Shown here piece after piece: positions 26,324-34,849 of a stretch of 64,000 bases of DNA. The position numbers and the translations under genes were made by a program. The stretch is from Bacillus timonensis. GTDB lineage: Bacteria > Bacillota > Bacilli > Bacillales > Bacillaceae_L. The first letter of the stretch is position 1. Each line of letters opens with the position of its first letter. Location: NCBI RefSeq assembly GCF_000285535.1, contig NZ_HE610986.1, forward strand, positions 461,760-525,759, in the 5' to 3' direction. Below the pieces are notes generated by a model. That model was not told the DNA's origin. It made no database searches and saw nothing but the letters and a program-made list of their open reading frames with translations.

Positions 26324-27382
26324 CTATTTTTTCGCTGTATATTTTCGGATGGCTGGTAAAATGTCAGTCCCAATTATTTCAATGTTTTTCGCTAATTTTT
26401 CAAATGGCACACCACCAAAGTCCATTTGCGCAAGATACCGTTGATGACCGAATAACTCATGTTGATAGAGAATTTTTTCGATGATCTCCTGCGGGCTACC
26501 GACATTGATAATACTTCGTTTATCAGCAGCTTGAGCAAATATTTGTTTTGGAAAACCTTGTCCATTTGTCAGCTTCATTCCCTCATTAATATAGGGGTAC
26601 ATTTCTCGCATGGCATCTTGTGAGTTTTTAGCCGCATAGAAAAATTGGGTTGTTCCGACTGGCAAAGTGGCTGGGTCAAACCCATTACTCTTCGCGACCT
26701 CTCGATAAGCATCGATTGTATATTTAAAGACACTTGCCGGACCACCTAAAGCTGCTAACATCATTGGAACACCAGCATAACCTGCTTTCATCGCACTTGC
26801 TCGTGTACCACCCACCGCACGCCATATTGGAAGTGAGCCATTTTTAGGTCGAGGTAAGATTTCGGCATTTCGTAACGGCTCACGGAATTCACCGCTCCAA
26901 TTCACGATTTCTTCTTCATTAATCTTGCGCAGCAAATCAAACTTTTCCTCAAATAAGGCTTCATAATCACGTAGATTGTAGCCTAATAGTTCATAAAGAC
27001 CCACACGTGATGCCCGACCTGCAATAATCTCCGCGCGGCCATCTGAAAGTAAATCGATTGTCGCAAAATCCTCATAAACACGAACTGGATCTGAAGTACT
27101 AATAATGGTTGAAGTACTTCCAATTTTAATTTTTTCTGTTGCTTGGGCAATTGCTGACAACACAACTGTGTGTGCCTGAGTAGCAAAATACTCCTGATGG
27201 CTTTCACCCACACCAAAGAAGTCCATACCAGCCTGTTCTGCAAGCTTTGCTAATTCAATTAGTTCTTTTATTCTTTGCTTAGCAGAAATACGCATTCCTG
27301 TATTAGGATCTGGGATATGGTCCCCTAGTGTAAAAAGTCCAAATTCAAGACCTTTGCTTTCATCTATTCTGTATTTTTCCAT
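26324..27382 (-). CDS. Luciferase-like (LLM) flavin-dependent monooxygenase
   Basis: TIM-barrel monooxygenase, 352 residues from ATG 27382 (AAGGTAG upstream; a TTG at 27391 also fits). The family core is clear: FGVGESHQEYFATQAHTVVLSAIAQATEKIKIGSTSTII, then VRVYEDFATIDLLSDGRAEIIAGR. It belongs to the group using reduced FMN made by a separate reductase. It is flanked by FMN reductase genes on both sides in one operon. The substrate (alkanesulfonate, chelator or other) cannot be stated. Confidence 0.9.
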   Translation of the reverse strand: MEKYRIDESKGLEFGLFTLGDHIPDPNTGMRISAKQRIKELIELAKLAEQAGMDFFGVGESHQEYFATQAHTVVLSAIAQATEKIKIGSTSTIISTSDPVRVYEDFATIDLLSDGRAEIIAGRASRVGLYELLGYNLRDYEALFEEKFDLLRKINEEEIVNWSGEFREPLRNAEILPRPKNGSLPIWRAVGGTRASAMKAGYAGVPMMLAALGGPASVFKYTIDAYREVAKSNGFDPATLPVGTTQFFYAAKNSQDAMREMYPYINEGMKLTNGQGFPKQIFAQAADKRSIINVGSPQEIIEKILYQHELFGHQRYLAQMDFGGVPFEKLAKNIEIIGTDILPAIRKYTAKK

Positions 27383-27422
27383 AACATTCAACTACCTTAT
27401 TTCGTTTTCTAATGCGAAGGAT

Positions 27423-27959
27423 CTACTTTTGCATACTTTTTTGCAGAGAAATCATTTCCTCAGCGAGTGTGTTTATTCGTTTTAGAAGTCCCTTATTCGT
27501 AATTTCATTGTCGTCATCGAAATTGTCATTGTGAATAAAAACCTGATGAACAGGTACCGTCCCTTTTAAGTAAGAAAGGATGGGTTTTAGATGGAATTCC
27601 GAAACGAGAAAATGCTTTTCCGTGCCACCGGTTGTAATAATCCCGGTCACTTTATTCTTAAACGAATCGACCGGAAAAAAGTCTAACAAATTTTTAAGGA
27701 CCCCTGAAATAGACGCCTGATAAATCGGCGATCCAAAGACAAGCATGTCTGCTTCTAACATTTTATTGACGACCTTAATGGTATCGTCATTGTAATAGCT
27801 CAGTGGGCTTCCGTTTACAAATTCAATCTCGAAATCCTTTAAATCAAGTAATTCGATTTGAGCAGAAAAATCATGTGATTTTATGGCTGCTAATACTTCA
27901 TATACAGCCTTCGATGTTTTTGCACCAATCAGTGATCCTGATATTCCAACGACTTTCAT
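27423..27959 (-). CDS. NADPH-dependent FMN reductase, copy 3
   Basis: 178 residues, paralogue of the gene at 25745 (MKVVGISGSLIGAKTSKAVYEVL; GSPIYQASISGVLKNLLDFFPVDSFKNKVTG). It opens the operon reductase-monooxygenase-reductase, behind TAGGAGGG. Two closely related reductases around one monooxygenase suggest duplication; they may differ in pyridine-nucleotide or flavin preference. Confidence 0.9.
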   Translation of the reverse strand: MKVVGISGSLIGAKTSKAVYEVLAAIKSHDFSAQIELLDLKDFEIEFVNGSPLSYYNDDTIKVVNKMLEADMLVFGSPIYQASISGVLKNLLDFFPVDSFKNKVTGIITTGGTEKHFLVSEFHLKPILSYLKGTVPVHQVFIHNDNFDDDNEITNKGLLKRINTLAEEMISLQKSMQK

Positions 27960-28140
27960 AACGTTACCCTCCTATAATTCATGTTCCAATCATAGCGTTT
28001 GCTTATATTTATTCATTTATGTTGGATTACGTATGTTTCTAAAAAGCAGTAGGGAAAGAATGAAATTATCGTAGCACCATAAAATTACGTAGTCAAATTT
28101 AAAGATTCTTGGATTCGAGATATTAATTTGTCGAAAAAAA

Positions 28141-28165
28141 TAACGAAAGCATAGGTGCCTCGTTA
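28141..28165 (-). terminator. Terminator of the ECF sigma operon
   Basis: TAACGA / TCGTTA stem with a loop of about 13 bases; on the minus strand it is followed by TTTTTTT. It lies 15 bases past the stop at 28180. Confidence 0.6.
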
Positions 28166-28179
28166 CTTTCATTATTTAT

Positions 28180-28410
28180 TCATAACATAAACAGGACGAA
28201 TGTAATTGGTAATAGCAATACCGGTAACCATGAAATCGATAGAAATGCACCCTTTTTATAACCGAATTCAGGAAATGGAATCGATACAGGGTTAAAAAAC
28301 CAGTTTGCCATTCGGGATAGCCTTGATTTTTCCATGGGAAAGTCGGGCACCTCTACGCTGAATTGATTGAGTTTTTCTTTTAATTCCTTTTCAAATTGGT
28401 CATGATTCAA
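28180..28410 (-). CDS. Small membrane protein, possible anti-sigma factor of the ECF sigma
   Basis: 76 residues: a charged cytoplasmic N-terminus of about 45 residues (MNHDQFEKELKEKLNQFSVEVPDFPMEKSRL) and one C-terminal membrane segment (ISWLPVLLLPITFVLFML). It overlaps the sigma gene by 4 bases. Position, topology and coupling fit an anti-sigma factor, but it lacks the HxxxCxxC zinc motif, so the role is inferred. It could instead be a short accessory membrane protein. Confidence 0.65.
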   Translation of the reverse strand: MNHDQFEKELKEKLNQFSVEVPDFPMEKSRLSRMANWFFNPVSIPFPEFGYKKGAFLSISWLPVLLLPITFVLFML

Positions 28411-28934
28411 TCCTCATTCACCTCTAATTCTTCTCTCAGTTTTTTCAATGCGCGATGTAATTTGGATTTTACCGTTCCGACTGGGATGTGTAGAATCGTA
28501 GAGATCTCTTTTTGTGTAAGGTCGTGGTAGTAGGTCAGCAACACAATCGCCCGCAAATCCTCTGATAGCGATTGAATGGCAGCTTGTACGGTTAATTTTT
28601 CATCGGAGTTTTCATGATGTGGATGTCGTTCTGCCAGAATCGGTAATAAGGTCCGAAATACATTCTGTCGCCTCAACCTTGTCATCATTGTGTTGTAGGC
28701 AATTTGATAGAGATAGGTTTTCAGTTTTCCCTTTTCCGGATCAAATTGATGAAATTTATGCTGTAGTTTTTCAAAGGTATCCTGAACAAGGTCGATACTG
28801 AGCTGTTCGTTATTCGTATATCGAAAAACAAACTGATAAAGCGGTGCCTTGTACACATTGTAAATGACCTCTAGCGCCTCTTTATCCCCTTTTTGAAGTT
28901 GTAGGATTGCCTCCTCTGCACTACTGTAACTCAT
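28407..28934 (-). CDS. ECF-type RNA polymerase sigma factor
   Basis: Group-4 sigma factor of 175 residues. Region 2: YNVYKAPLYQFVFRYTNNEQLSIDLVQDTFEKL and TYLYQIAYNTMMTRLRR. Region 4: LSEDLRAIVLLTYYHDLTQKEISTILHIPVGTVKSKLHRALKKLREEL, with a clear helix-turn-helix. It is the central gene of a three-gene operon with membrane proteins on both sides. Its regulon and signal are unknown. Confidence 0.93.
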   Translation of the reverse strand: MSYSSAEEAILQLQKGDKEALEVIYNVYKAPLYQFVFRYTNNEQLSIDLVQDTFEKLQHKFHQFDPEKGKLKTYLYQIAYNTMMTRLRRQNVFRTLLPILAERHPHHENSDEKLTVQAAIQSLSEDLRAIVLLTYYHDLTQKEISTILHIPVGTVKSKLHRALKKLREELEVNED

Positions 28935-29298
28935 CAGACCACCGCTCTTTTATTCCTTTATAGACGTACGCAAGCTTTGTAATGAACCATAAAAACGTAA
29001 TTAAGCTGAAGACAAAGGTTTGGTGAATGAAAAACTGGATAATCGGACTATTGATGTTGTCTCCACGTAAAAGGAAAATCAAAAGCCCCGTAATACATAA
29101 AAAGGTATACACAGCTGCTATTGTTATAATCGTATCCCATCTTGACCAATAAAAATAGATGTTAGATTTCGTAAAATCAATTTTCCCGTTATGATCACGG
29201 ACAACCTTTTTATTCATCGAACCAATCACTATCGCAAAAACAGAACCAAGAACCGCTACAACAACGGAACTTACAACCATTCCTGTTATCGTTGTCAT
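28921..29298 (-). CDS. Membrane protein in the ECF sigma operon, unknown function
   Basis: 125 residues with three predicted helices (about 7-25, 60-80 and 90-112) and a basic loop between the first two. ATG 29298 has GAGGGAG about 8 bases upstream. Its 3' end overlaps the sigma gene by 14 bases, so it is co-translated. A signal-sensing or anti-sigma partner role is possible from context only. Confidence 0.75.
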   Translation of the reverse strand: MTTITGMVVSSVVVAVLGSVFAIVIGSMNKKVVRDHNGKIDFTKSNIYFYWSRWDTIITIAAVYTFLCITGLLIFLLRGDNINSPIIQFFIHQTFVFSLITFLWFITKLAYVYKGIKERWSDELQ

Positions 29299-29330
29299 CT
29301 TACCCACTCCCTCATTTTTGTTCTTACTTC

Positions 29331-29359
29331 TTATACTAATGAGGTGAGGGAAAGGTTCA
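29331..29359 (-). promoter_or_regulatory. Candidate ECF-sigma promoter
   Basis: On the minus strand TGAACC (complement of 29354-29359) and GTATAA (complement of 29331-29336) are 17 bases apart, resembling TGAAAC-N16/17-CGTATA promoters of Bacillus ECF sigmas. Autoregulation is inferred. Confidence 0.4.
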
Positions 29360-29445
29360 GTTTTTAGTAAAACTTCAGGACCAATTTTTTATGAAAGGAG
29401 CAAAACCGCTTTGTGAGAATGATTCATATGTACGGAACTAAAAAA

Positions 29446-29469
29446 GAGTGCTACTAATTGTAAGCACTC
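29446..29469 (-). terminator. Terminator after the Gly/Tyr/His-rich gene
   Basis: GAGTGCT / AGCACTC stem with a 10-base loop, followed on the minus strand by TTTTTTAG. Confidence 0.8.
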
Positions 29470-29486
29470 TCCATACACGTTTTTTA

Positions 29487-29720
29487 TTATCTACCAAAGC
29501 CTGGGTAGAATCCGCCATGACCGTGGTGGAATCCGTAGCCTGGATAGAATCCGCCATGGCCGTGGTGATAGCCATAGCCTGGGTAAAATCCGCCGTGACC
29601 ATGGTGATAGCCATAACCTGGGTAAAATCCGCCGTGGCCGTGGTGATAGCCATAGCCTGGATTAAAACCACCTTGACCAAAGCCGTAACCAGGGAACATA
29701 CCAAACATTTGTCTTTCCAT
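29487..29720 (-). CDS. Gly/Tyr/His-rich repeat peptide
   Basis: 77 residues from ATG 29720 behind GGAGGAG. After MERQMFGMFPGYGFGQGG it has four near-identical 16-residue repeats of the type GYGYHHGHGGFYPGYG. It has no Cys, Lys or hydrophobic helix. The composition recalls small spore-coat or structural proteins of bacilli, and the paired His residues could bind metal; neither is shown. It has its own ribosome site and terminator, which supports a real gene despite low complexity. Confidence 0.75.
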   Translation of the reverse strand: MERQMFGMFPGYGFGQGGFNPGYGYHHGHGGFYPGYGYHHGHGGFYPGYGYHHGHGGFYPGYGFHHGHGGFYPGFGR

Positions 29721-29840
29721 ATGATCTCTCCTCCTCGAAGTAAGCTGCACAATAGTGTATGTGTCTCAATTCGAGGGGGTGCAGAAAAAAATGTGTTTAA
29801 ATACAAGCACTCATGAAGTTTTTACGGGCTCTCGTTATTT

Positions 29841-31376
29841 TTAAAGTTGATATACCTTTACATATTTTTCTTCTAAGTAATTCACTAGATATGTAGCATT
29901 TAAGCTTTCACCTGTGACCTTCTTAATTAATTCATCAGGCGTATAAACAGCACCATATTGGTGTATTTTTTCTTTCAGCCAACTTTGGATGACTGTAAAT
30001 TCGCCTCTTTCAATATGGCCGGAGAAGTCAGGTAGCTCCTTCTTAATGGTATTCAAGATTTGGGCCGCATATAAGTTTCCAAGTGAGTAGGATGGGAAGT
30101 ATCCTAAGCCACCAAATGACCAGTGCACATCTTGGAGTACACCCAATGTGTCAGTTGGAGGTACGATTCCCAAATAGTCTTTCATTTTTTCATTCCATAT
30201 AGCTGGAAGGTCCTTGACTGCAATATCCCCACTGATAAGACCTTTCTCGATTTCATAGCGAAGCATGATGTGGAGATTGTATGTTAACTCGTCTGCCTCC
30301 ACACGAATATAAGATGGTTCCACAATGTTGACAGCACGATAAAAATCATCTAAATCGTGAGTCCCTAATTGATCAGGGAAATGATTTTGTAGGTCTTGAT
30401 AGAAAAACTTCCAAAATTCTTTACTGCGACCAACCATATTTTCTAAAAATCTTGATTGTGACTCATGAATTCCGAATGAAGCTCCAGTACTGACGGAAGT
30501 ACCTTCTAATTCAGGGCTAATATTTTGCTCATATATACCATGTCCAGCTTCATGGATGGTACCGAAAATCGCAGAACGAACATTTTCCTCAAGATAACGA
30601 GTTGTGATTCTCACATCACCCGTATTGACCGTTTGAGCAAATGGATGCACCGTCTCATCAAGTCGTCCCGCATTCATATCAAATCCAATTTTTGGTAGCA
30701 GGAATTGGTTAAACTCTTTTTGAGTGTTGGCATCATAAAGCTTTTCAAAAATCTCGCCACTTGGTTTAGCAGATGATTGTTTGATTCTTTCTAATAAATC
30801 GATACTGCTTTTTCGCAATTCCGCAAAAAGAGGATCCAATTTTCCGACCGTCAATCCTGGCTCAAATTCATTTAATAATGCATTATATGGATGTCCTTCA
30901 TACCCGTAATACTCCGTAAATTGCTTTTTAATTTCAACAATTCGTTCAAGATATGGCTGATACACCTGAAAGTTATTAGTTTCTCTCGCTTCTTCCCAAG
31001 CATCATTCGCATTTGCCGTTAACACAATATATTCATTGTACAATTCAGTTGGAATACTTTTTGATTGTTGGTAGAAGTTATTTCTTTCACGTACAGTTGC
31101 TTTGGTTACATCATCTAATTGGGGATACACGTCTTCAGCAGTTAATGCCTCTAGTAGCTCACCCATTTCTTTTGAAATTGATAATTTAAAGATTTCTGTA
31201 GACAATGTTCCAATGGAATTGGCAAATATAGAACGGCCCTTTTTCGGCGCCATTACTTTTTGATCCCATTCTACAAGTCCTAACACACTATTCAAATGCG
31301 TGATTTTTTGATCTAATTCTTTAAATTGGTTTAGCTTCTCTTGAAGTGCGGCGTTTAATCCTTGTGTAATAGACAT
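29841..31376 (-). CDS. Carboxypeptidase Taq, M32 metallopeptidase
   Basis: Zinc-dependent carboxypeptidase, 511 residues, cytoplasmic. The active-site motif HEAGH is in GTIHEAGHGIYEQN (about residue 270), with the family motifs HESQSRFLENMVGRS and RVEADELTYNLHIMLRYE. Length is normal for the family (B. subtilis YpwA is 501). ATG 31376 lies behind AAGGGGG. It stands alone. Confidence 0.94.
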   Translation of the reverse strand: MSITQGLNAALQEKLNQFKELDQKITHLNSVLGLVEWDQKVMAPKKGRSIFANSIGTLSTEIFKLSISKEMGELLEALTAEDVYPQLDDVTKATVRERNNFYQQSKSIPTELYNEYIVLTANANDAWEEARETNNFQVYQPYLERIVEIKKQFTEYYGYEGHPYNALLNEFEPGLTVGKLDPLFAELRKSSIDLLERIKQSSAKPSGEIFEKLYDANTQKEFNQFLLPKIGFDMNAGRLDETVHPFAQTVNTGDVRITTRYLEENVRSAIFGTIHEAGHGIYEQNISPELEGTSVSTGASFGIHESQSRFLENMVGRSKEFWKFFYQDLQNHFPDQLGTHDLDDFYRAVNIVEPSYIRVEADELTYNLHIMLRYEIEKGLISGDIAVKDLPAIWNEKMKDYLGIVPPTDTLGVLQDVHWSFGGLGYFPSYSLGNLYAAQILNTIKKELPDFSGHIERGEFTVIQSWLKEKIHQYGAVYTPDELIKKVTGESLNATYLVNYLEEKYVKVYQL

Positions 31377-31540
31377 ACTCTTCCCCCTTATTGAATAACA
31401 ACTGTGTCAACATACCCTATTATAATTAAATTTCGAAAATTAACAATAATAAAATAGAAAATACTGTACATGTTTGTGGTGTGCTTTTCTAATGGTTACA
31501 CGTTTGGATAACAAGGTAAATCCACAATAGGAAGTTAAGC

Positions 31541-31714
31541 GGAGATTTTCCGGCTAAATGCACAATGAAGCTCTTTTTTGGGGAAATAAGGGGAGGTTTT
31601 CCGATTAAGCAATGCAAAATCCCCCATTTTTGAATTTTTTAAGTCAATAGGCGGAAGCTCTCCGTTTATTTAACCACTTATTTATTAAAAATTAAAATTA
31701 AGAGGAATTTATCC
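31541..31714. repeat. Degenerate GGA-N6-CCG intergenic repeat series
   Basis: Related 12-mers GGAGATTTTCCG (31541), GGAGGTTTTCCG (31592), GGAAGCTCTCCG (31652) and GGAATTTATCCG (31703), each followed by a T/A-rich stretch, at spacings of 51, 60 and 51 bases. Each is an imperfect small palindrome. No gene is visible in 31377-31856. Confidence 0.6.
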
Positions 31715-31856
31715 GTCTATTTATTGGTTCGAGTGCTCAACCTAATCCCCCAATCGATAAGTGTGACCAACTATTTCCCATCTCCTGTGACAAACACATC
31801 TAGAGTAGCAGCGAACCATACCACTGCTCACTATACTGATGTCAATCCCGTATATT

Positions 31857-32366
31857 TCAAATTTCTTCTGACTTTTTAACAGGTAAATGCAGGATATAAT
31901 CCGAATCTACACCTTTATATGGGTTATAAACTTCAAAACCAATGAGATCGGTTCCTTCATATCCTTCACTCGTAAACCATTGATAAAGAAACTGATAGGG
32001 ATTAATATCATCGGTCTTTGGATTAAACGCTAATACGGCATATTGATGCGCGGAAATGGTTATAGACGTCATCTCTTTTGGGATATCTTCATCATTCGTT
32101 ACTTCCACACCCGCAATCCAAGTAAACTCATCATTTTCAGGGTTAAAGTTTGGAGGGTCAATAAAAATACCATAAGAGATGGTTTCATCAATTCTATTTT
32201 TGACCTCGCCAATTCTAGAAGAATGGAATTCCTCAACGATATTAGGGACTTTAATATCTTTATCGTTCATGGTTGTACTACACGAAATTCCAACAACTTT
32301 AAATTCCCTTTTATCTATAATTTTCGGCTTATGCTTTTCCACTAATTCCTGAAAATCAATATTCAT
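31857..32366 (-). CDS. GyrI-like / AraC effector-binding domain protein
   Basis: 169 residues, stand-alone effector-binding fold. FKVVGISCSTTMND opens the domain, with TWIAGVEVTNDEDIPKEMTSITISAHQYAVLAF and a C-terminal GFEVYNPYKG motif. Such proteins bind small amphipathic ligands or inhibit partner proteins. No helix-turn-helix is attached. AAAGGGGATG precedes ATG 32366. Ligand unknown. Confidence 0.8.
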   Translation of the reverse strand: MNIDFQELVEKHKPKIIDKREFKVVGISCSTTMNDKDIKVPNIVEEFHSSRIGEVKNRIDETISYGIFIDPPNFNPENDEFTWIAGVEVTNDEDIPKEMTSITISAHQYAVLAFNPKTDDINPYQFLYQWFTSEGYEGTDLIGFEVYNPYKGVDSDYILHLPVKKSEEI

Positions 32367-32502
32367 TTCTTCATCCCCTTTACATCTTTCTAATTTCTAA
32401 AAATAAACTAGTGTCCTATCTTCCCAATTCTATAAATCTGCACCGATAGTACAGCTTTAATATTATCACAATATTCAAAACACAAAAATCAAAAAAGAAA
32501 AA

Positions 32503-32519
32503 GCGACCATTATGATCGC
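32503..32519 (-). terminator. Weak terminator hairpin
   Basis: GCGATCAT / ATGGTCGC on the minus strand followed by TTTTTCTTTTTT; probably ends the small membrane-protein transcript from 32952. Confidence 0.55.
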
Positions 32520-32652
32520 CATGTTTAAGTATCTGCCCCGTTACTGGAAGATACATATGATGTTTGCAATCGAAAAAAACTAGACTCTTCTGACACGGGA
32601 TGTTTCTTTTATGACTGCTCCTTTATGCTGTTAATGAAACATTGAACAAAAA

Positions 32653-32952
32653 TCATAAATTGAATTTTTCCTCTTCCTCTTTTTCCTCTTTATCAAAGGC
32701 ACCGTCCAGCCATAAATGGATAAGAAACGAAATGGCCACTGTAACAATTACTCCAATAAACCCAATACCAAAATAATGTTCAAAAATGACATAACCTATA
32801 AATCCAATACCTGCATATGCAATCAAATAAAATATTCCATAGATCGAACTAAAAAACAATCCAAACACCAGCATAAAAATGGTTAAAATTATCCCTAGAA
32901 ATGTAAGTTCCTTTGTTTCTTCTTTTCTGTATTTCTTCCTCAACAATCCCAC
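32653..32952 (-). CDS. Small membrane protein, unknown function
   Basis: 99 residues with three predicted helices (about 16-35, 38-57 and 63-85). It has a basic N-terminus (LLRKKYRKEE) and a highly acidic tail (DKEEKEEEEKF). GGTGGGATTG precedes the ATG at 32952. I recognise no family. Confidence 0.65.
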   Translation of the reverse strand: MGLLRKKYRKEETKELTFLGIILTIFMLVFGLFFSSIYGIFYLIAYAGIGFIGYVIFEHYFGIGFIGVIVTVAISFLIHLWLDGAFDKEEKEEEEKFNL

Positions 32953-33049
32953 CTCGATGTAAACTGTTTATAATTTAACAAAACTCTCCCCAAAAAATCA
33001 CTTCTTCTAACAATTATACGGCATTAGCATGTACAAAAATAACTGCAAA

Positions 33050-33081
33050 AAATGAGAGGTGCAGTCACACCTCTCATTTCA
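33050..33081 (-). terminator. Terminator stem of minJ, distal copy with T tract
   Basis: AAATGAGAGGTG / CACCTCTCATTT type stem; on the minus strand followed by TTTTTTGC. The same 32 bases recur at 33279-33310, and the intervening DNA is a MITE-like element. Confidence 0.82.
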
Positions 33082-33278
33082 GACTGTTGACAAACGCTCG
33101 CATCCTGCGTTGCTTGCCGCGCTCGTCCGCTCATGAAGGCAACTTCTATTCGCGTCTTCACTCAGCTGCGCGCCTTGTCTGACAAGCGCTTTCAAGACAG
33201 TCTGGTACTTGAGTTTAAATTTAGATATCCTTAAAATTTCATGTAGACAAAGTCAGTACTGACTTTGTCTACACTCTG
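33082..33278. mobile_element. MITE-like element, copy 2, flanked by a duplicated terminator
   Basis: The first 164 bases match copy 1 (24362-24525): GACTGTTGACAAACGCT at one side, AGCGCTTTCAAGACAGTCTGG at about 33186-33205, then the tail to TTTCATGTAG. Unlike copy 1 it also carries a perfect 32-bp palindrome (33242-33273, half-site TGTAGACAAAGTCAGT) before the second terminator stem. It is non-coding. Orientation relative to the host transcript is opposite to copy 1. Confidence 0.82.
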
Positions 33279-33310
33279 AAATGAGAGGTGCAGTCACACC
33301 TCTCATTTCA
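33279..33310 (-). terminator. Terminator stem of minJ, proximal copy
   Basis: A 32-base repeat of 33050-33081. On the minus strand it comes first after the minJ stop but has no T tract because the element follows. Confidence 0.78.
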
Positions 33311-33328
33311 CTTTAAACCTTAAAAATT

Positions 33329-34522
33329 TCACACTGCTTTATGCTTCCACCCTTTTCCTTCGTTCACAAAAAGGATGCCAAGTTCGTGGTGCTCACCTTC
33401 GTATAGGGCACGTTGGACGAAACGGACCTCACCGTTGACATCTAACACATCAAGCTTGCATAATGCCCGATTTTTTTGAAGTGCCATGTAAAATTCTTGG
33501 ACGGTTTTTACTTGTATTCCGTTGACCTTTGCAATCGTCTCTCCAATTTTGATTTGCATTTTTTCAGCTGGCGATTGTGGAATAATACCCAGCACGAGTA
33601 AACCTTGGTTTTGTTGTGAAAAAATCGATGGTTTCGATTCGTCCATGAAATAGTGCTGAAGGTAAATGAATTCTCGACCCGCTAAAGCAAAGCACGCTGC
33701 GATGATAGCTGTAACTGGATACCAAATGCTTGCGACTGCTAAGCCCACGACAATGACGCCCAGTAGGATTACACGCTTTCCGACAACCGGGACACTTTGT
33801 GTTGGCAACATACTTTTTACTTTATGATAAAAACCAATGCTAAACGGTACTAAAATTAATGAATAAGCTTGTCCGGATACAGTGAACACTGGCCACCATT
33901 CATAGTGAGTTGTGAGTGCATCTCCCGGTATGAGTAAAAACACTGGAGCGAGCCACAATCTTTGGGATATATGGGTACCAACCGGAAGTCCGCGTTTACT
34001 CTTTAATAGGTCTGGAGAACTGCCGATATGGCCTTTTTTCAGAATGAGAATTCCTTCTGCCAGTAAAAGCGCACCTAGTAAAATGGCAATTGATGCTAGG
34101 CTTGTGTTGCCCATATCATCTAGCAATCTCGTAATAACTTTATTTTCAACTGATAATTTGGAAAGCAAAATGATCCCGAAAAAGGATACTCCTAAGATGT
34201 ATGCTGGAGATAATAAACGAGTTGTGATTGGCAAACTTAGTAGCAATGTGACAAGTGCAATGAACACGATGCTACCGAGTGGAATGACAACGCCAGCTGC
34301 AATTGTTACGACTGATATGAGTAACCCCGCGAGCCAGCCACCTGGAAGAAGTGATCTCAGGTCGTAAAACCCGTCTTCTACTCGTATATGAAAGGCGCGA
34401 CGCTCTCGCTTCACGCGGAAATAGCCTAGTAAAACACAGTACCCCGCTAAATAATAAAACAATGGATGCAAAAAGAAACGTCCGATTCCTTTTACAAACT
34501 CTAGTAACCATAACGCAATCAA
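33329..34522 (-). CDS. minJ: Cell-division topological factor MinJ, membrane PDZ protein
   Basis: 397 residues from TTG 34522 (AGGTGG 8 bases upstream), identical in length to B. subtilis MinJ. About eight membrane helices are followed by a C-terminal PDZ domain (NQGLLVLGIIPQSPAEKMQIKIGETIAKVNG to KAV). MinJ links DivIVA to MinCD at cell poles and the septum. Its place downstream of ctpB matches the B. subtilis order. GTG codons at 34534/34531 are alternative starts. Confidence 0.88.
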   Translation of the reverse strand: MIALWLLEFVKGIGRFFLHPLFYYLAGYCVLLGYFRVKRERRAFHIRVEDGFYDLRSLLPGGWLAGLLISVVTIAAGVVIPLGSIVFIALVTLLLSLPITTRLLSPAYILGVSFFGIILLSKLSVENKVITRLLDDMGNTSLASIAILLGALLLAEGILILKKGHIGSSPDLLKSKRGLPVGTHISQRLWLAPVFLLIPGDALTTHYEWWPVFTVSGQAYSLILVPFSIGFYHKVKSMLPTQSVPVVGKRVILLGVIVVGLAVASIWYPVTAIIAACFALAGREFIYLQHYFMDESKPSIFSQQNQGLLVLGIIPQSPAEKMQIKIGETIAKVNGIQVKTVQEFYMALQKNRALCKLDVLDVNGEVRFVQRALYEGEHHELGILFVNEGKGWKHKAV

Positions 34523-34660
34523 TCTTTTCACCACCTATGAATTTGACTTTATATGTAAAAATTTCGTTCGATATACTAACTTTTATTGTACCAAATACTT
34601 GACACAAAGCATACGTTGATTTTTATGGAAAAAGGAATTGTTGGGTTTTTGACCTGGAAT

Positions 34661-34764
34661 TTTTGGTTTGTCCGATATTTTAGGATTTATGTCCGATATA
34701 ATTTGATTTGTGTCCCATATATTTCATTCTTTGTCCCTTATCTTCATATTTTGTACCATTTTTC
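34661..34764 (-). repeat. 21-bp phased GGGACA array, locus 2
   Basis: On the plus strand GTCC(C/G) starts at 34670, 34691, 34712 and 34733, exactly 21 bases apart, with a weaker GTACC at 34753. On the minus strand the units read ATATSGGACA, as in loci 1 and 3. The space between minJ and ctpB (34523-34849) holds only this array and terminator hairpins. Confidence 0.8.
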
Positions 34765-34816
34765 GAAAGCCCTATTCTTCCGATTGAACCGGAAGGCTCT
34801 AAGACCAATAAAAAAA

Positions 34817-34847
34817 CACCTCTCCAGCTGGGAGAGGTGCACTTTGA
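34817..34847 (-). terminator. Terminator of ctpB
   Basis: CACCTCTCC / GGAGAGGTG stem around CAGCT, followed on the minus strand by TTTTTTTATTGG. A second hairpin with CTTCCGGTTC and GAACCGGAAG-like arms lies at about 34777-34795. Confidence 0.88.
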
Positions 34848-34849
34848 TT

